Source of the DNA: an uncultured Eubacteriales bacterium
GTDB taxonomy: Bacteria; Bacillota; Clostridia; Christensenellales; CAG-138
Assembly: GCA_900544555.1 (NCBI GenBank)
Contig: UQWD01000001.1
Span: 62,001 to 126,000 of the forward strand
Direction: 5' to 3'
DNA: 64,000 bases
Shown here: positions 7,311 to 16,621 of the stretch, piece by piece
How the letters are laid out: each line of letters opens with the position of its first letter
How positions within the stretch are numbered: position 1 is the first letter of the stretch
Made by a program: the position numbers and the translations under genes
The notes under the pieces: generated by a model
Databases searched by the model: none
Told to the model about the DNA's origin: nothing
Seen by the model: only the letters and a program-made list of their open reading frames with translations

Positions 7311-7611
7311 GATTAACCGGGATAAGATCACTGTCGATACAAAAACCGCTTACTAGCCGTCATATGCTTCCAAACACCGGATCAGCCGGTGGGTGTATTT
7401 ATGCGCGCAAAGCATACAATAACGCAACGCTTTAAGGCGCCGCGCCGTAAAGGATCATCATCAAATGCTCCTATTGAGGTTAGGTTACCTATCAAACTCT
7501 TTGTAGTTCACTTGATCAATCATTGATAATCCTGGATTTAGGCGCGGGTATATTTAATCTTACGTATTTTTAGAATGTCTAAATACTACCTCAGCAGCAG
7601 AAGTTCCTTAG
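7311..7611. other. non-coding stretch
   Basis: No gene seen. A short palindrome CACCGG-ATCAG-CCGGTG lies near 7376-7392. Otherwise this is unremarkable AT-rich sequence before the tRNA terminator. Confidence 0.4.
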
Positions 7612-7648
7612 TTTTTAAATAAAAAAATCTCTAATTGCTTAGAGATTT
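7612..7648 (-). terminator. terminator of the tRNA-Thr/tRNA-Pro unit
   Basis: Perfect 10-bp stem AAATCTCTAA/TTAGAGATTT (7625-7634, 7639-7648) with a TTGC loop. On the minus strand it is followed by a run of seven T. Confidence 0.8.
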
Positions 7649-7658
7649 AGGGGTTATC

Positions 7659-7735
7659 TGGTCGGGGCGATGTGATTTGAACACACGACCTTTTGGTCCC
7701 GAACCAAACGCGCTACCAAGCTGCGCTACGCCCCG
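7659..7735 (-). tRNA. tRNA-Pro (CGG)
   Basis: A 77-base cloverleaf on the minus strand with encoded CCA. Acceptor arm CGGGGCG/CGCCCCG, D-arm AGCGCAGCTTGGTAGCGC typical of tRNA-Pro, anticodon loop TTCGGGA. Confidence 0.94.
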
Positions 7736-7738
7736 ATA

Positions 7739-7814
7739 TGGAGCCAATGTGGGGACTCGAACCCCAGACCTGCGCATTACGAATGCGCTGCTCTACCAAC
7801 TGAGCTACATTGGC
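7739..7814 (-). tRNA. tRNA-Thr (CGT)
   Basis: A 76-base cloverleaf on the minus strand with encoded CCA and discriminator T. The anticodon arm is GCGCA-TTCGTAA-TGCGC, giving CGT. It lies three bases before tRNA-Pro, so the two form one transcript. Confidence 0.94.
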
Positions 7815-7835
7815 ATTCCGCATCAACAGTTAGAA

Positions 7836-7864
7836 ATTATAGCACATCCCGTATGCTTTCGCAA
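7836..7864 (-). promoter_or_regulatory. promoter of the tRNA-Thr/tRNA-Pro unit
   Basis: On the minus strand TTGCGA (7859-7864), 17 bases, then a perfect TATAAT (7836-7841), ending 21 bases before tRNA-Thr. Confidence 0.75.
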
Positions 7865-7925
7865 TATGTTTTTGCGATATATTTCCCTTAAGAATCAAAC
7901 GAGTAATATTAAAATAAACCTCCTG

Positions 7926-9455
7926 TTATAAACCATAAACCCAAGTTTCCTTTTCCAAGCGCTCGGCATCATCTTGAGAACTTATGGCTGTTATCCGGTA
8001 TTGGCCCGGGCGCATGCCAGTCAGCGCGCGGATATAAAGGCGCTTGCCTTCACGAACCTGCAATATAGGCTCTTTTTGCGTGGAACTACTTTTAATTAAT
8101 GCAACGACATCCGGGTGCGCTTCCACCAAATATCTGCTGTTAACCTCGTCCCTAAAACGTTGTATAAGCTGCTTTTGCATTTTCAGCGCAACCGTCTCCG
8201 GCGCTAGGACTCTCCCATCCCCATTACAGCAAGGGCAAACCGTCTGCAGCGACCCGCTTAGACAGCGCCGCGTTTTCTTTCGCGTCATTTCAACAAGACC
8301 AAGCTGCGTTATCCCCAATACCGCCGATCGTACCCTATCCTTCTTTAACTCCAGCCGAAGCATTTCAATTACCTTTTCCCTGTTGAGCGCATCATCCATA
8401 TCGATAAAATCAATGATTATGATACCGCTGACGTCCCTTAGCCTGAGCTGGCGCGCAATCTCCTTTGCGGCGAGGCAGTTTGTGTCCGTTATGGTTGCCT
8501 GTAAATTATGACGGCCCACAAACTTTCCTGTGTTTACGTCAATGATAGTCATCGCTTCCGTCGTGTCGATAACGATATAACCTCCGTTTTTAAGCCAAAC
8601 CTTCCGGGAAAGCGCGCGTTCAATCTGCTCCTCAAGGCCGAGGGAGTGAAACAGATCCGCGCCATTTTCAATTAACGCGATACGATCTCCAAGCGTATGG
8701 GATATGCTCTCAGCCATGTTTAATATGCGCTCGTAATAGTCCTGATGATTAATGATAAGTTTATCAATATCCGGCGTAAACAGATCGCGGAGCGTTCTAA
8801 AAACAAGCGGTTCCTCAGCATGAATTAGCCTTGGGGCGCTTGCATAGCGGCTTTTATCCCTGATCTTTTTCCATAACTCCGATAAGTACAAAAAATCCGC
8901 GCGGATATCCTCCTCCTCCATGCCCTGAGCCGCCGTTCGGACAATAACGCCCCCTTTGTCCGCATTTATCTCCGTAATCAGTTTGCGCAGGCGCGTTCTC
9001 TCCCCTTCGTCTTCAATACGCTTTGAAACGCCGATATGCACAACGGTAGGCATGAGCACCATCGTTCTTCCAGGCAGCGAGATGTTGGTTGTAACGCGCG
9101 CGCCCTTGGTTCCGTAAGGTTCTTTTAGCACTTGAACTAGAAGTTCCTGACCGGGTCGGATCAAGCCCGCAATATTTTGGTCCGATCGGTTAAAGCCGTC
9201 CGCCTCGCAAAATTGAAAATCCGCCCCGCCCCCGGCGATATCGCCCGCGTATAAAAACGCGTTTCGCCCTAAGCCGATATCGATAAAAGCGGCCTGCATG
9301 CCCGGAAGCACGTTTTGCACGCGCCCATTATAGATGTTCCCGGCCAGCCTCTCGCAGCCTCTGCGTTCAATGTAAATCTCGCTCAGCTCATGGTCCTCCA
9401 CCAAGGCTACTCGCGTTTGATAAGGGTTGATATCGACTACAAGCTCCTTATGCAT
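7926..9455 (-). CDS. rng: ribonuclease E/G family endoribonuclease
   Basis: 509 residues, the RNase G-like catalytic type without the long scaffold tail of E. coli RNase E. An S1-like RNA-binding part is seen early (YNGRVQNVLPGMQAAFIDIGLGRNAFLYAGD). The RNase H/DNase I-like catalytic core carries IDVNTGKFVGR and the metal-binding IIIIDFIDMDD. The zinc-link cysteines appear as CPCCNGDGR. It processes rRNA and degrades mRNA in the cytosol. The start has GGGGAGAG upstream and overlaps the stop of the DUF2344 gene by eight bases, so translation is probably coupled. Confidence 0.95.
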   Translation of the reverse strand: MHKELVVDINPYQTRVALVEDHELSEIYIERRGCERLAGNIYNGRVQNVLPGMQAAFIDIGLGRNAFLYAGDIAGGGADFQFCEADGFNRSDQNIAGLIRPGQELLVQVLKEPYGTKGARVTTNISLPGRTMVLMPTVVHIGVSKRIEDEGERTRLRKLITEINADKGGVIVRTAAQGMEEEDIRADFLYLSELWKKIRDKSRYASAPRLIHAEEPLVFRTLRDLFTPDIDKLIINHQDYYERILNMAESISHTLGDRIALIENGADLFHSLGLEEQIERALSRKVWLKNGGYIVIDTTEAMTIIDVNTGKFVGRHNLQATITDTNCLAAKEIARQLRLRDVSGIIIIDFIDMDDALNREKVIEMLRLELKKDRVRSAVLGITQLGLVEMTRKKTRRCLSGSLQTVCPCCNGDGRVLAPETVALKMQKQLIQRFRDEVNSRYLVEAHPDVVALIKSSSTQKEPILQVREGKRLYIRALTGMRPGQYRITAISSQDDAERLEKETWVYGL

Positions 9456-10146
9456 TGTTTCTCTCCCCGTTTAAAGGCCATTGAGGCATGATAACCCCAT
9501 CGTTGGAATACATCCGTTCACGGTGCGCCATATATTGCAGCTTCTCTCCAATCAACTCCTCAAGGCTGCCCATGAATAAGTCGATACGCATTCCTCCTTG
9601 TGCGTCTAAACGCCCGATAATATCCAGCGTCACGTTGCCTCGACGCCTCGAAATTACGGAGGCTCGATACACCATCGGCCGGATATCAACGCTTTTAATC
9701 CCGCCCTTAGTCTTTTTTTGAACGATTATCGGGTTTGACAACAGCGCGGGTATAGCCGCCTCAAGCGCGCTGAGAGCGCGCTCGTCCGCCTCCGCAACCA
9801 CCAAGTATTGAGCCGCTTTTAAAACCGAGGTAAGCGCAGGATAGCCCTCGGGCGCAGCAACGGCTTTTAGCGCCTTCACGCACGGCGGAAGCGAGGCGTT
9901 TACACGTTCAATGAATTCGTCGCAGGAAACATGCTCGCTTAACCTTACGTCCAACCATTCCGCGCCACTTGAGAACCCGAGCGACAGCGCCGAAGCAAAA
10001 GACATTATAGGGTGAGGGTTAAATCCCTGAGAATATGCCAAAGGTATATCCGCCCTGCGAAACGCCCTTTGAAAAAGGCGCTGCGTGTCAAGATGTGAGA
10101 TAAAACAGGCTTCATCCCTTTTTTCAAACTTTACAATAATCCGCAT
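9448..10146 (-). CDS. DUF2344 (TIGR03936) radical SAM-linked protein
   Basis: 232 residues with the family opening MRIIVKFEKRDEACFISHLD and AYSQGFNPHPIMSFA. This domain of unknown function is known as a partner of, or fusion to, TIGR03960 radical SAM proteins, and that partner is encoded just upstream and overlaps it by 23 bases. The start was set at the ATG preceded by GGAGCG and matching the conserved family N-terminus; the longer frame to 10218 runs inside the radical SAM gene. Its position between the radical SAM gene and rng suggests a role in RNA modification or processing; this is inference. Confidence 0.88.
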   Translation of the reverse strand: MRIIVKFEKRDEACFISHLDTQRLFQRAFRRADIPLAYSQGFNPHPIMSFASALSLGFSSGAEWLDVRLSEHVSCDEFIERVNASLPPCVKALKAVAAPEGYPALTSVLKAAQYLVVAEADERALSALEAAIPALLSNPIIVQKKTKGGIKSVDIRPMVYRASVISRRRGNVTLDIIGRLDAQGGMRIDLFMGSLEELIGEKLQYMAHRERMYSNDGVIMPQWPLNGERNNA

Positions 10147-11959
10147 AACACGCTCCAAAGCAGCCGTTACATCCGCCGCGGCAGTCTTTCGTTGTTTCCA
10201 TTTTAAGCGCGCGATCATATTCGCGTGCGAGATAATCCTCCGTCACAATCATATCCAGATGGCTCCAGGGCGTTACGACTCCCGGTTTCGTTCGCCTGTG
10301 GGCGTAGTATGAGGGGGAAACGCCCGCCTGCTCAAACGCTTCGCTCCACGCAACGGGCTTAAAATGCTCATCCCATGAATCGAAGCGAGCGCCCTTTTGA
10401 TGGGCAATCATCAAAACGTCCGCCAGCCTCCGATCTCCCTTTGCAAACACAGCCTCTAATACGCTTATATCCGGAGCATGATATGAAAATTCAACCCCTT
10501 TTATCCCCTTGAGCGCGTTTTTGACATAGCGCTGTTTTTCAATCAGCTCCTCCCTGCTGTTCTGCGGTTCCCACTGAAAAGGGGTGAAGGGCTTGGGTAC
10601 GAAGGACGATGCGCTGACCGTCAAGCGCAGGCCTTTTCCGCGCTTTGATTTGGGCATGGCATAGAACATTTCCGAAACCTTGCGCGCCAGATCCGCTATG
10701 CCCTGTAAATCCTCCTCCGTTTCAGTAGGCAGCCCTATCATAAAGTAGAGCTTAACGCTTGTCCAGCCAGATTCAAACGCGTCGCCGACAGCGCGCATCA
10801 GATCCTGCTCGGTGACGCATTTGTTAATCACGTCGCGAAGGCGCTGCGTGCCGGCTTCAGGGGCAAACGTAAGGCCGGCCTTGCGCACGGACTGCATCTT
10901 TTCTAGATCGTCCTTTAAAAACGAGTCAATGCGCAGAGAAGGCAGGGATATGGAAACCTGCTTAGTCTCAAATTCCTCCAAAATTTCCGGAACAAGTTCG
11001 TGTATACGGGAGTAATCGCCAGAGCTGAGGGAGAATAGGGAGATTTCATCGTACCCCGTGCAGGCGATTAAATCCCTGGCCTGCGTCAAAACGGTTTCCT
11101 TTTCCCGTTCGCGTACCGGCCGGTAAATAAAACCCGCCTGGCAAAAGCGGCAGCCGCGCGTGCAGCCGCGAAAGATCTCTAACGCTATCCTGTCGTGTAC
11201 GATGGATAAAAAAGGAACTATCGGCTTTCCTATGTACGCGGCCACGTCCAGATCCCGGACGATGCGGCGGCGAACCCTGTCCGGAGCGCTTGGTTCTGTT
11301 TTTTTCATCCCGGTAAATAATCCGTTTTGATCGTATGCCGGCTCGTAAAAGCTCGGGATATACACACCTTCAATCCTGCTAAGCTCGGTTAGCAACGCGC
11401 GCCTGTCCGCCCCGCGCTTCCTGCATTTGGCATAAGTCTCCACCAATTCGCCTATCATCTCCTCACCGTCTCCAATCATTACGGCGTCCATAAAAGGCGC
11501 TATTGGCTCCGGGTTGCAAGCGCAGGGCCCGCCGCAAACAATAAGCGGATGCTCTTCGCCGCGATCCGCGCTCAACGGCGGTATGCCCGAAAGCTCCAGC
11601 ATATTCAGTATGTTGGTATAGCACATCTCATATAATAGGGAGAAGCCTATGATATCAAACTGTGCGAGCGGGCGCTTATTCTCAAGAGAAAAGAGCGGAA
11701 TTTCATTCTCCCTGAGCTCATTTTCCATGTCGGGCCAGGGCGCGTATACCCTCTCGCAAGCGGTATCAGCCCTTGAGTTAAGCGTATGGTATAAAATACG
11801 CGATCCAAGATGTGACATGCCAATTTCATAAACATCGGGGAACGATAGCGCGAACAGCACGTCCGCGTCTTTTTTTATTACGCAGTTCAGTTCCCCGCCT
11901 GAATACCGCGCCGGTCTTTCAACCTTCGCAAGAAGCCGCCGAATATCATTATTATTCAA
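10124..11959 (-). CDS. B12-binding-type radical SAM protein (TIGR03960-like)
   Basis: About 611 residues. An N-terminal cobalamin-binding-like region (FALSFPDVYEIGMSHLGSRI, LLYEMCYTNILNMLELSGIP) precedes the radical SAM domain, whose cluster motif is CTRGCRFCQAG. Downstream parts such as LTFAPEAGTQRLRDVINK and KLYFMIGLPTETEEDL are typical of this uncharacterised family. The most likely start is the TTG at 11959, with GAGGTG six bases upstream; the GTG at 11968 would abut the ribosome site. The substrate is unknown. It forms a coupled unit with DUF2344 and rng. Confidence 0.9.
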   Translation of the reverse strand: MNNNDIRRLLAKVERPARYSGGELNCVIKKDADVLFALSFPDVYEIGMSHLGSRILYHTLNSRADTACERVYAPWPDMENELRENEIPLFSLENKRPLAQFDIIGFSLLYEMCYTNILNMLELSGIPPLSADRGEEHPLIVCGGPCACNPEPIAPFMDAVMIGDGEEMIGELVETYAKCRKRGADRRALLTELSRIEGVYIPSFYEPAYDQNGLFTGMKKTEPSAPDRVRRRIVRDLDVAAYIGKPIVPFLSIVHDRIALEIFRGCTRGCRFCQAGFIYRPVREREKETVLTQARDLIACTGYDEISLFSLSSGDYSRIHELVPEILEEFETKQVSISLPSLRIDSFLKDDLEKMQSVRKAGLTFAPEAGTQRLRDVINKCVTEQDLMRAVGDAFESGWTSVKLYFMIGLPTETEEDLQGIADLARKVSEMFYAMPKSKRGKGLRLTVSASSFVPKPFTPFQWEPQNSREELIEKQRYVKNALKGIKGVEFSYHAPDISVLEAVFAKGDRRLADVLMIAHQKGARFDSWDEHFKPVAWSEAFEQAGVSPSYYAHRRTKPGVVTPWSHLDMIVTEDYLAREYDRALKMETTKDCRGGCNGCFGACYADYCKV

Positions 11960-12072
11960 ACAATCCACCTCTAGTAACTTGCAATCTCATTTTGGCGGCC
12001 TGACGGAGCCAAAACGTTAAACGCCTCACGACATACTACAAATCATGAGTTTAGCATTTATTGAAGCGCCGG

Positions 12073-12948
12073 TCAATCGCGCTTTACAAGCTTCCCCAGC
12101 AAAACGTCCGAACCTCTCTCGGCGATGCCCTTTAAAAGCTCACCCTCGTCCAGCTCTCCAATACGTAGCATATTGTCGTCTACAACAATAATCAGGTTAT
12201 ATCTGTTACCAGAAAAGCTTTTAAGCGCTTCACAAGCGCGCATGCTTTTATGCGCAACAATCTGCTTCATGTTTAAAACGCCGCCACCGCTGAAAATATC
12301 CTTACGCTTGAACATGGCCGTCAACTGCGCCCCCTGCGCGTTTCTCATCTCTTTAAACGCAGCCGGTATTAAAAATACCCCCACCAGAAAAAAAGAGAGG
12401 TTAAGCATGCCTTTTGACAGAAAAACCGCGCCCGCGCCGATGAGAGCCGCACCCGCGGCCACGCCAATCCATGCGCCGAGCAAGGTAGCCGCGCGCGGGC
12501 GGAGCTTTTTTGAACAAAGCGCCCGCAATATTCGACCCCCGTCCAGAGGAAGCGCGGGCAGCAGATTAAAGAGCGCAATCGTCATATTAAATTTGCAGAA
12601 AAGCATAACAACGGCGTGCGGATCCTCTATAACGCGCAGGCACCCCACCGCGGCGGTTCCAAGAATCAGGCTGCAAACCGGCCCCGCAAGCGCTATTGCG
12701 AGTTCATCGTCGCTCCGGCTCGTAATCGAGTTCATTCTGGCTACAAACCCAAAGGGCTGTATTTCTATCTGAACGGTATGATAGCCCAGTCTGCGCGCGA
12801 CAAACGCATGCGCCATCTCGTGCGCGCTCAATGAAATAAACGAAACCGCAAGATAATCCCACGCCTCGGTTATACAGCATAAAAAAATCAAAACAAGAAT
12901 AAAGGGACTGCAAACTATCTGCGTCCCTCCAACGCTGAACAGGCGCAT
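12073..12948 (-). CDS. spoIVFB: SpoIVFB-like site-2 zinc metalloprotease (M50)
   Basis: 291 residues, a polytopic intramembrane protease. The zinc motif is HEMAH at residues 43-47 and the second metal ligand lies in NLLPALPLDGGRIL at about 130-145, the N-P-D-G-like motif of the M50 family. The C-terminal cytosolic part is CBS-like but short. In sporulating Firmicutes SpoIVFB cleaves pro-sigma-K in the mother cell. Its ATG directly follows the TAA of the SpoIVFA-like gene, the classical arrangement. In clostridia the pair also occurs where sigma-K control differs, so the substrate is inferred. Confidence 0.87.
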   Translation of the reverse strand: MRLFSVGGTQIVCSPFILVLIFLCCITEAWDYLAVSFISLSAHEMAHAFVARRLGYHTVQIEIQPFGFVARMNSITSRSDDELAIALAGPVCSLILGTAAVGCLRVIEDPHAVVMLFCKFNMTIALFNLLPALPLDGGRILRALCSKKLRPRAATLLGAWIGVAAGAALIGAGAVFLSKGMLNLSFFLVGVFLIPAAFKEMRNAQGAQLTAMFKRKDIFSGGGVLNMKQIVAHKSMRACEALKSFSGNRYNLIIVVDDNMLRIGELDEGELLKGIAERGSDVLLGKLVKRD

Positions 12949-13674
12949 TTACGCGTCCTCTAAGTTCACGTCAAAATAATCCTCTGGGTTCTGCGGCCTC
13001 CCTTGAGCGGAAACCGTAACAGTAAGTGAAGCGCTTTTTGATAGAACACCCAGATGATCCAGCTTTTGAACCGGCTGCCCGCGCTCTACCTTAAGCTCCG
13101 ATAGCCCCGTGTAAGTTACGGCTATATCATCTTCATACATAACGCATACAAAATAGGTTTCTTCCCCACTGCTCAAGCCCGCGTCGCTGATATAGCCCTT
13201 GCCTGAAGACTTAACTACGCTGTTATCCTTTGATGAGGTCAGTGTGAGCATTGTTTTGGCCTCATTGAGCGAAACATTCGCATAGTCGACGGGAAGCGCG
13301 AATTTCGCCCCGGTTGAAAACACATCCAGTATGCCGGGCAGCTGCACGAATTTAAGCTTCCCCAGCATCTCATCAAGCTCCTCGTCCGTGGACGTTACGG
13401 CGCTGCGTATCTGTTCATAAGCGCCGTTGGTAAAGGGCGTATCAATCCACTTGAGCAGCAGCACCAGTGCGAACGCGGCCGAGCAAACGCCCAGCTTAAT
13501 CAGCATGGATGAAGGGGAGGCGGCGGGCTCCGCGGCGCTCACCCTGCGCCGCTTGATCCTGCGCCTTTTATCGCCTCGTTTTTTCCCTGTCCGCGCGGTT
13601 TTCGGGCGGGCCTTTTCCATATATGCGGGTGTGGACACAAACTCGGCCACTTCGATACGTTTTATTTCATCCAT
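12949..13674 (-). CDS. spoIVFA: SpoIVFA-like protein, degenerate M23 domain
   Basis: 241 residues. A strongly basic N-terminal part (KKRGDKRRRIKRRR) precedes one membrane helix (about 60-78). The C-terminal half has the outline of a LytM/M23 fold (KFALPVDYANVS, VTYTGLSELKVERGQPVQKL) but I see none of the HxxxD or HxH zinc ligands, so it is probably an inactive scaffold as in SpoIVFA. SpoIVFA holds and inhibits SpoIVFB. The start has GGGGGA upstream and the stop touches the spoIVFB start. Confidence 0.75.
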   Translation of the reverse strand: MDEIKRIEVAEFVSTPAYMEKARPKTARTGKKRGDKRRRIKRRRVSAAEPAASPSSMLIKLGVCSAAFALVLLLKWIDTPFTNGAYEQIRSAVTSTDEELDEMLGKLKFVQLPGILDVFSTGAKFALPVDYANVSLNEAKTMLTLTSSKDNSVVKSSGKGYISDAGLSSGEETYFVCVMYEDDIAVTYTGLSELKVERGQPVQKLDHLGVLSKSASLTVTVSAQGRPQNPEDYFDVNLEDA

Positions 13675-14050
13675 ACATATTTCCCCCTATATACGCTATT
13701 GAGATTATATGACGGCAGCGCATGGTTCATCACATTTTTCACATAAAAGAAAAAACAAACCGGGCTTACATCAAAGCAACCCGGGTTTACATGCCGGCAT
13801 AAATATCGCCCGATTTAAGCTTCGCCGAGTCTGCATCAGCCGCCGGCGGGGATGATGCTGTAAATTTAGTTGGGCTTTAAAGGCATGCCGGACATAAAAT
13901 GAAAAGTATAACTATCGCAGGGTCATCTATCAATGTAAACAAATTGTTTTGCACTAAAAACAAACTCGCGTTCGGAAACAGTTCGTCGATTGAGGCAGGA
14001 AACAATAAACGATGCTTTATGGGTGGGTTCAGCCTAAGCTGTCGTCTAAC
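13675..14050. other. gap between rodA and the spoIVF pair
   Basis: About 375 bases without a convincing gene. It holds the terminator at 13751-13790. In related clostridia mgsA often sits between rodA and the M23/M50 pair; I see no trace of it here. A 78-codon plus-strand frame at 13899 lacks a ribosome site and overlaps rodA antisense. Confidence 0.45.
13751..13790 (-). terminator. terminator downstream of rodA
   Basis: On the minus strand AAACCCGGGTT and AAGCCCGGTTT pair with small bulges and are followed by TGTTTTTT. It lies about 260 bases past the rodA stop and just upstream of the spoIVFA start, which would make the two transcripts separate. Confidence 0.6.
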
Positions 14051-15211
14051 TCAACCCCTCTGTGCGCGCCGCATCCATACGTTCATCACAAGCCCGACCG
14101 CGATCATATTAGTCAGCAGGTTTGATCCTCCATAGCTGATAAACGGAAGCGGGATACCGGTTACGGGCATCAGGCCGATTGTCATTCCGATATTTTCGAA
14201 AACATGCGCGAGAAGCATCCCCATAGCGCCAATCGCAATACAGCGGCCAAACGCGTCGCGAGCCTTTATGCCCACCCACAGCCAGCGAAACATCAGTACA
14301 AAGAACGTAACGATTAACAATACGCCCCCAACGAAACCCAACCCCTCGACTATACCCGCGAATATGAAGTCCGTATGCCTTTCGGGTACGTACTTAAGCT
14401 GGGCAAGCGTCCCTTCCGTAAAGTATCCTTTACCCCACATCTGACCCGACCCTATCGCAATTTTTGATTGCGTAACATGGAAGCCCGCGTTTAAAGGATC
14501 CAGCTCGGGGTTTAAAAAAACGTCTATTCGCAGCCTTTGATCGTCGTTCATCAGGAAAAAGTAACCAAGAGGGAGACCTGCGGCAATCGCCGCGGCGGCC
14601 GCGACGATATATTTCCAACCTATACGCGCCACAAAGAATACCACAGCCATAATACAGATAAAAACGAATGCCGTTCCAAAATCCGGCTGTAACATGACCA
14701 AAGCTGTTGGAAGAGCTACAATCGCAAGGCAAACGATTATATCTTTAAAACGCTTTAGGCTCCCATGCTTTTCAATAGACTTGGATACATGAAGCGAAAG
14801 CATCAAAATAATCGAAATTTTACATAACTCCGCCGGCTGAATAGCCCTGTCTATCGCCTCGAGGATAAACCAACCGGCCACGCCCCGTGAAGTTTTCCCT
14901 GCAATGATAAGCACGAGCAAAAAGGCTACGTTGGCTCCATAAACAAAAGGGATTATCGGTTTTAACAGCGCGTAATCCACAACCATAACGACCAGCATAG
15001 CCGCAACGCCAACAAGGAAATTGATAATTTGGCGCTGTACGTATTCCATATTCAGCCTGCCGATATAGTCGCTCAGGCTGTCTTCTTCACCTGTGAAAGG
15101 CGCGGCCATTGTATTGGCAATGCTGACAAGCCCGAATCCGACCAGAAGCAAAACCAATACAACCGTTATCCAATCGATCCTTTTCCAAATCTTCGTTTCG
15201 GTAGGTTTCAT
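14051..15211 (-). CDS. rodA: RodA/FtsW/SpoVE-family glycosyltransferase
   Basis: 386 residues with about ten membrane helices (SEDS family). These enzymes polymerise lipid II glycan strands with a partner penicillin-binding protein. The conserved segments QPAELCKISIIL, LQPDFGTAFVF and the C-terminal GIPLPFISYGGSNLLTNM are visible. I favour RodA over FtsW or SpoVE because it lies next to the spoIVF pair and rng, as in the clostridial mreBCD-minCDE-rodA region, but the upstream mre/min genes are absent. The start has AGAGGAA upstream. Confidence 0.85.
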   Translation of the reverse strand: MKPTETKIWKRIDWITVVLVLLLVGFGLVSIANTMAAPFTGEEDSLSDYIGRLNMEYVQRQIINFLVGVAAMLVVMVVDYALLKPIIPFVYGANVAFLLVLIIAGKTSRGVAGWFILEAIDRAIQPAELCKISIILMLSLHVSKSIEKHGSLKRFKDIIVCLAIVALPTALVMLQPDFGTAFVFICIMAVVFFVARIGWKYIVAAAAAIAAGLPLGYFFLMNDDQRLRIDVFLNPELDPLNAGFHVTQSKIAIGSGQMWGKGYFTEGTLAQLKYVPERHTDFIFAGIVEGLGFVGGVLLIVTFFVLMFRWLWVGIKARDAFGRCIAIGAMGMLLAHVFENIGMTIGLMPVTGIPLPFISYGGSNLLTNMIAVGLVMNVWMRRAQRG

Positions 15212-15301
15212 ACAATCATTCCTCTGCTTTACGGCTTACAAATGTGTATACAGGTATTTAACCTGCCATGCGAAGCCGCAGGCATAAATTATAACCTGAA
15301 A

Positions 15302-15344
15302 CCGTATACGGCGTTAGCGCATACGCTAACCAAGCGTTATACGG
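15302..15344. repeat. nested inverted repeat upstream of rodA
   Basis: Outer arms CCGTATA (15302-15308) and TATACGG (15338-15344) enclose an inner perfect hairpin GTTAGCG-CATA-CGCTAAC (15313-15330). It sits between the stop of the lipoprotein gene and the rodA leader. No T-run follows on either strand, so a regulatory or processing role is as likely as termination. Confidence 0.5.
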
Positions 15345-15445
15345 CGTGCATTACACGCTTTAAGATGATCCACATAGATTTAATGCGTATCATGGCTCCT
15401 TGCCAGCAATTACACTCACAGGTCTTTAAATACTGTGCGTTATCT

Positions 15446-16534
15446 TTATGGCTGCTCAAACCATTCCTTCACCTGTTCATATCGCGCCGCATACTTTTCA
15501 ACGGTATCGGTACGGACAATCGGGCGGTTAACGCGCATCGTTCCGGCAACCGTCTCCCCCTTAAAGAGCTTATCAAGCATCATAACGGATTGTGCGGCCG
15601 ATTCATAATAAGGCTCGATGCATAATGCGCTGATATCGTTGCTATCAAATAATTTTAGATTGCCTTCACTGATATTCGTGCCAAAAATCGTTATAGAAAT
15701 TTTATTTAGAAGCTCATCATTCAAAGATGATTTCCCGTTCGCATCCGGCGTAGCGGAAGGCTCCGGTTTGAACGTTTTAAAGATTTCCTGCGCTCGTTTT
15801 CTGGCGAGTACGCTGATAGCCGCCCCGTCCGCGTCGATTGCGTATATCCCCTTGACGTCCCTGTTGTGAAGCAAATATTGCGCAAGCTCATCAGCCGCCT
15901 CATTTTCACCCGCCTTTGTGCGCCTGAACACGGACGCGCTGTATTGCGGATAGTAACTTAAAACGGCGCGCTCGAATTCGGGCGCGAAGGGCGCGGGATC
16001 CGTACCATATACCAGTATACGCCCGGCGCTCAGATTGCGCTCCTTCATACGCTCGGCTATGCCCCGGGCAAGCTCTTCAATATATTCCGAGTTGTCGGCC
16101 GCGACATTCCCATTGAGCCCTTCAACGGCGCATACGTCGTATGGCACAACGACAAATACGTCCTTTGACAACGCGGCTCTGACCGCATCGTCATTTTCTC
16201 CGTTTGCATTTTGTATGACAAGCCCCTTGCATCCCTCGTCGATTGCTTCATCAACCGCGCTTAACGCGCTTTCGCCCTCATCGAATCTGAACAGCCTGGA
16301 AGGATAGCCAAGATTCTCCGCGGTCTTTAAAAAACCGTGCATCGACATATAGCTGTTTATATCGCCGTCATCCCCTATGACATAGCCTATAATGTTGTCC
16401 ACCTCTTCGGGCGGCGCGCTAATAGGGGCAGGGGACGCCGTTTCGTTGAAATCGCCGCCCTCGCCCGTATTGTGGCATCCGGCGATTATGATAATCAGCG
16501 CGCACAGCGCCGACAGAATAAAACGCTTACTCAT
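15446..16534 (-). CDS. periplasmic-binding-protein-like (sugar type) lipoprotein
   Basis: 362 residues. A lipoprotein signal (MSKRFILSALCALIIIIAGC, cysteine at 20) leads into a type I periplasmic-binding fold like the ribose/LacI group: NIIGYVIGDDGDINSYMSMHG at the start, GCKGLVIQNANGEND, AADNSEYIEELARGIAERM and RDVKGIYAIDADGA follow the usual order. It should sit on the outer face of the membrane and bind a sugar or a signalling ligand. No ABC permease or ATPase is adjacent, so it may be a sensor part or use components encoded elsewhere. The start is the ATG with GGAGG eight bases upstream. Confidence 0.8.
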   Translation of the reverse strand: MSKRFILSALCALIIIIAGCHNTGEGGDFNETASPAPISAPPEEVDNIIGYVIGDDGDINSYMSMHGFLKTAENLGYPSRLFRFDEGESALSAVDEAIDEGCKGLVIQNANGENDDAVRAALSKDVFVVVPYDVCAVEGLNGNVAADNSEYIEELARGIAERMKERNLSAGRILVYGTDPAPFAPEFERAVLSYYPQYSASVFRRTKAGENEAADELAQYLLHNRDVKGIYAIDADGAAISVLARKRAQEIFKTFKPEPSATPDANGKSSLNDELLNKISITIFGTNISEGNLKLFDSNDISALCIEPYYESAAQSVMMLDKLFKGETVAGTMRVNRPIVRTDTVEKYAARYEQVKEWFEQP

Positions 16535-16621
16535 TGTTTTTCCTCCGTACCCAGCCATTGTAACGCATACCGGACCGAAATGGCCGTAAACCAGCCTGAT
16601 TTCACATTTTCGTTACAAATT

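Noticed and set aside
7635..7931. 98-codon plus-strand frame
   Set aside because: It is antisense to tRNA-Pro and tRNA-Thr; the peptide is the usual artefact of translating tRNA genes.
13899..14135. 78-codon plus-strand frame
   Set aside because: Overlaps rodA antisense and has no ribosome site.
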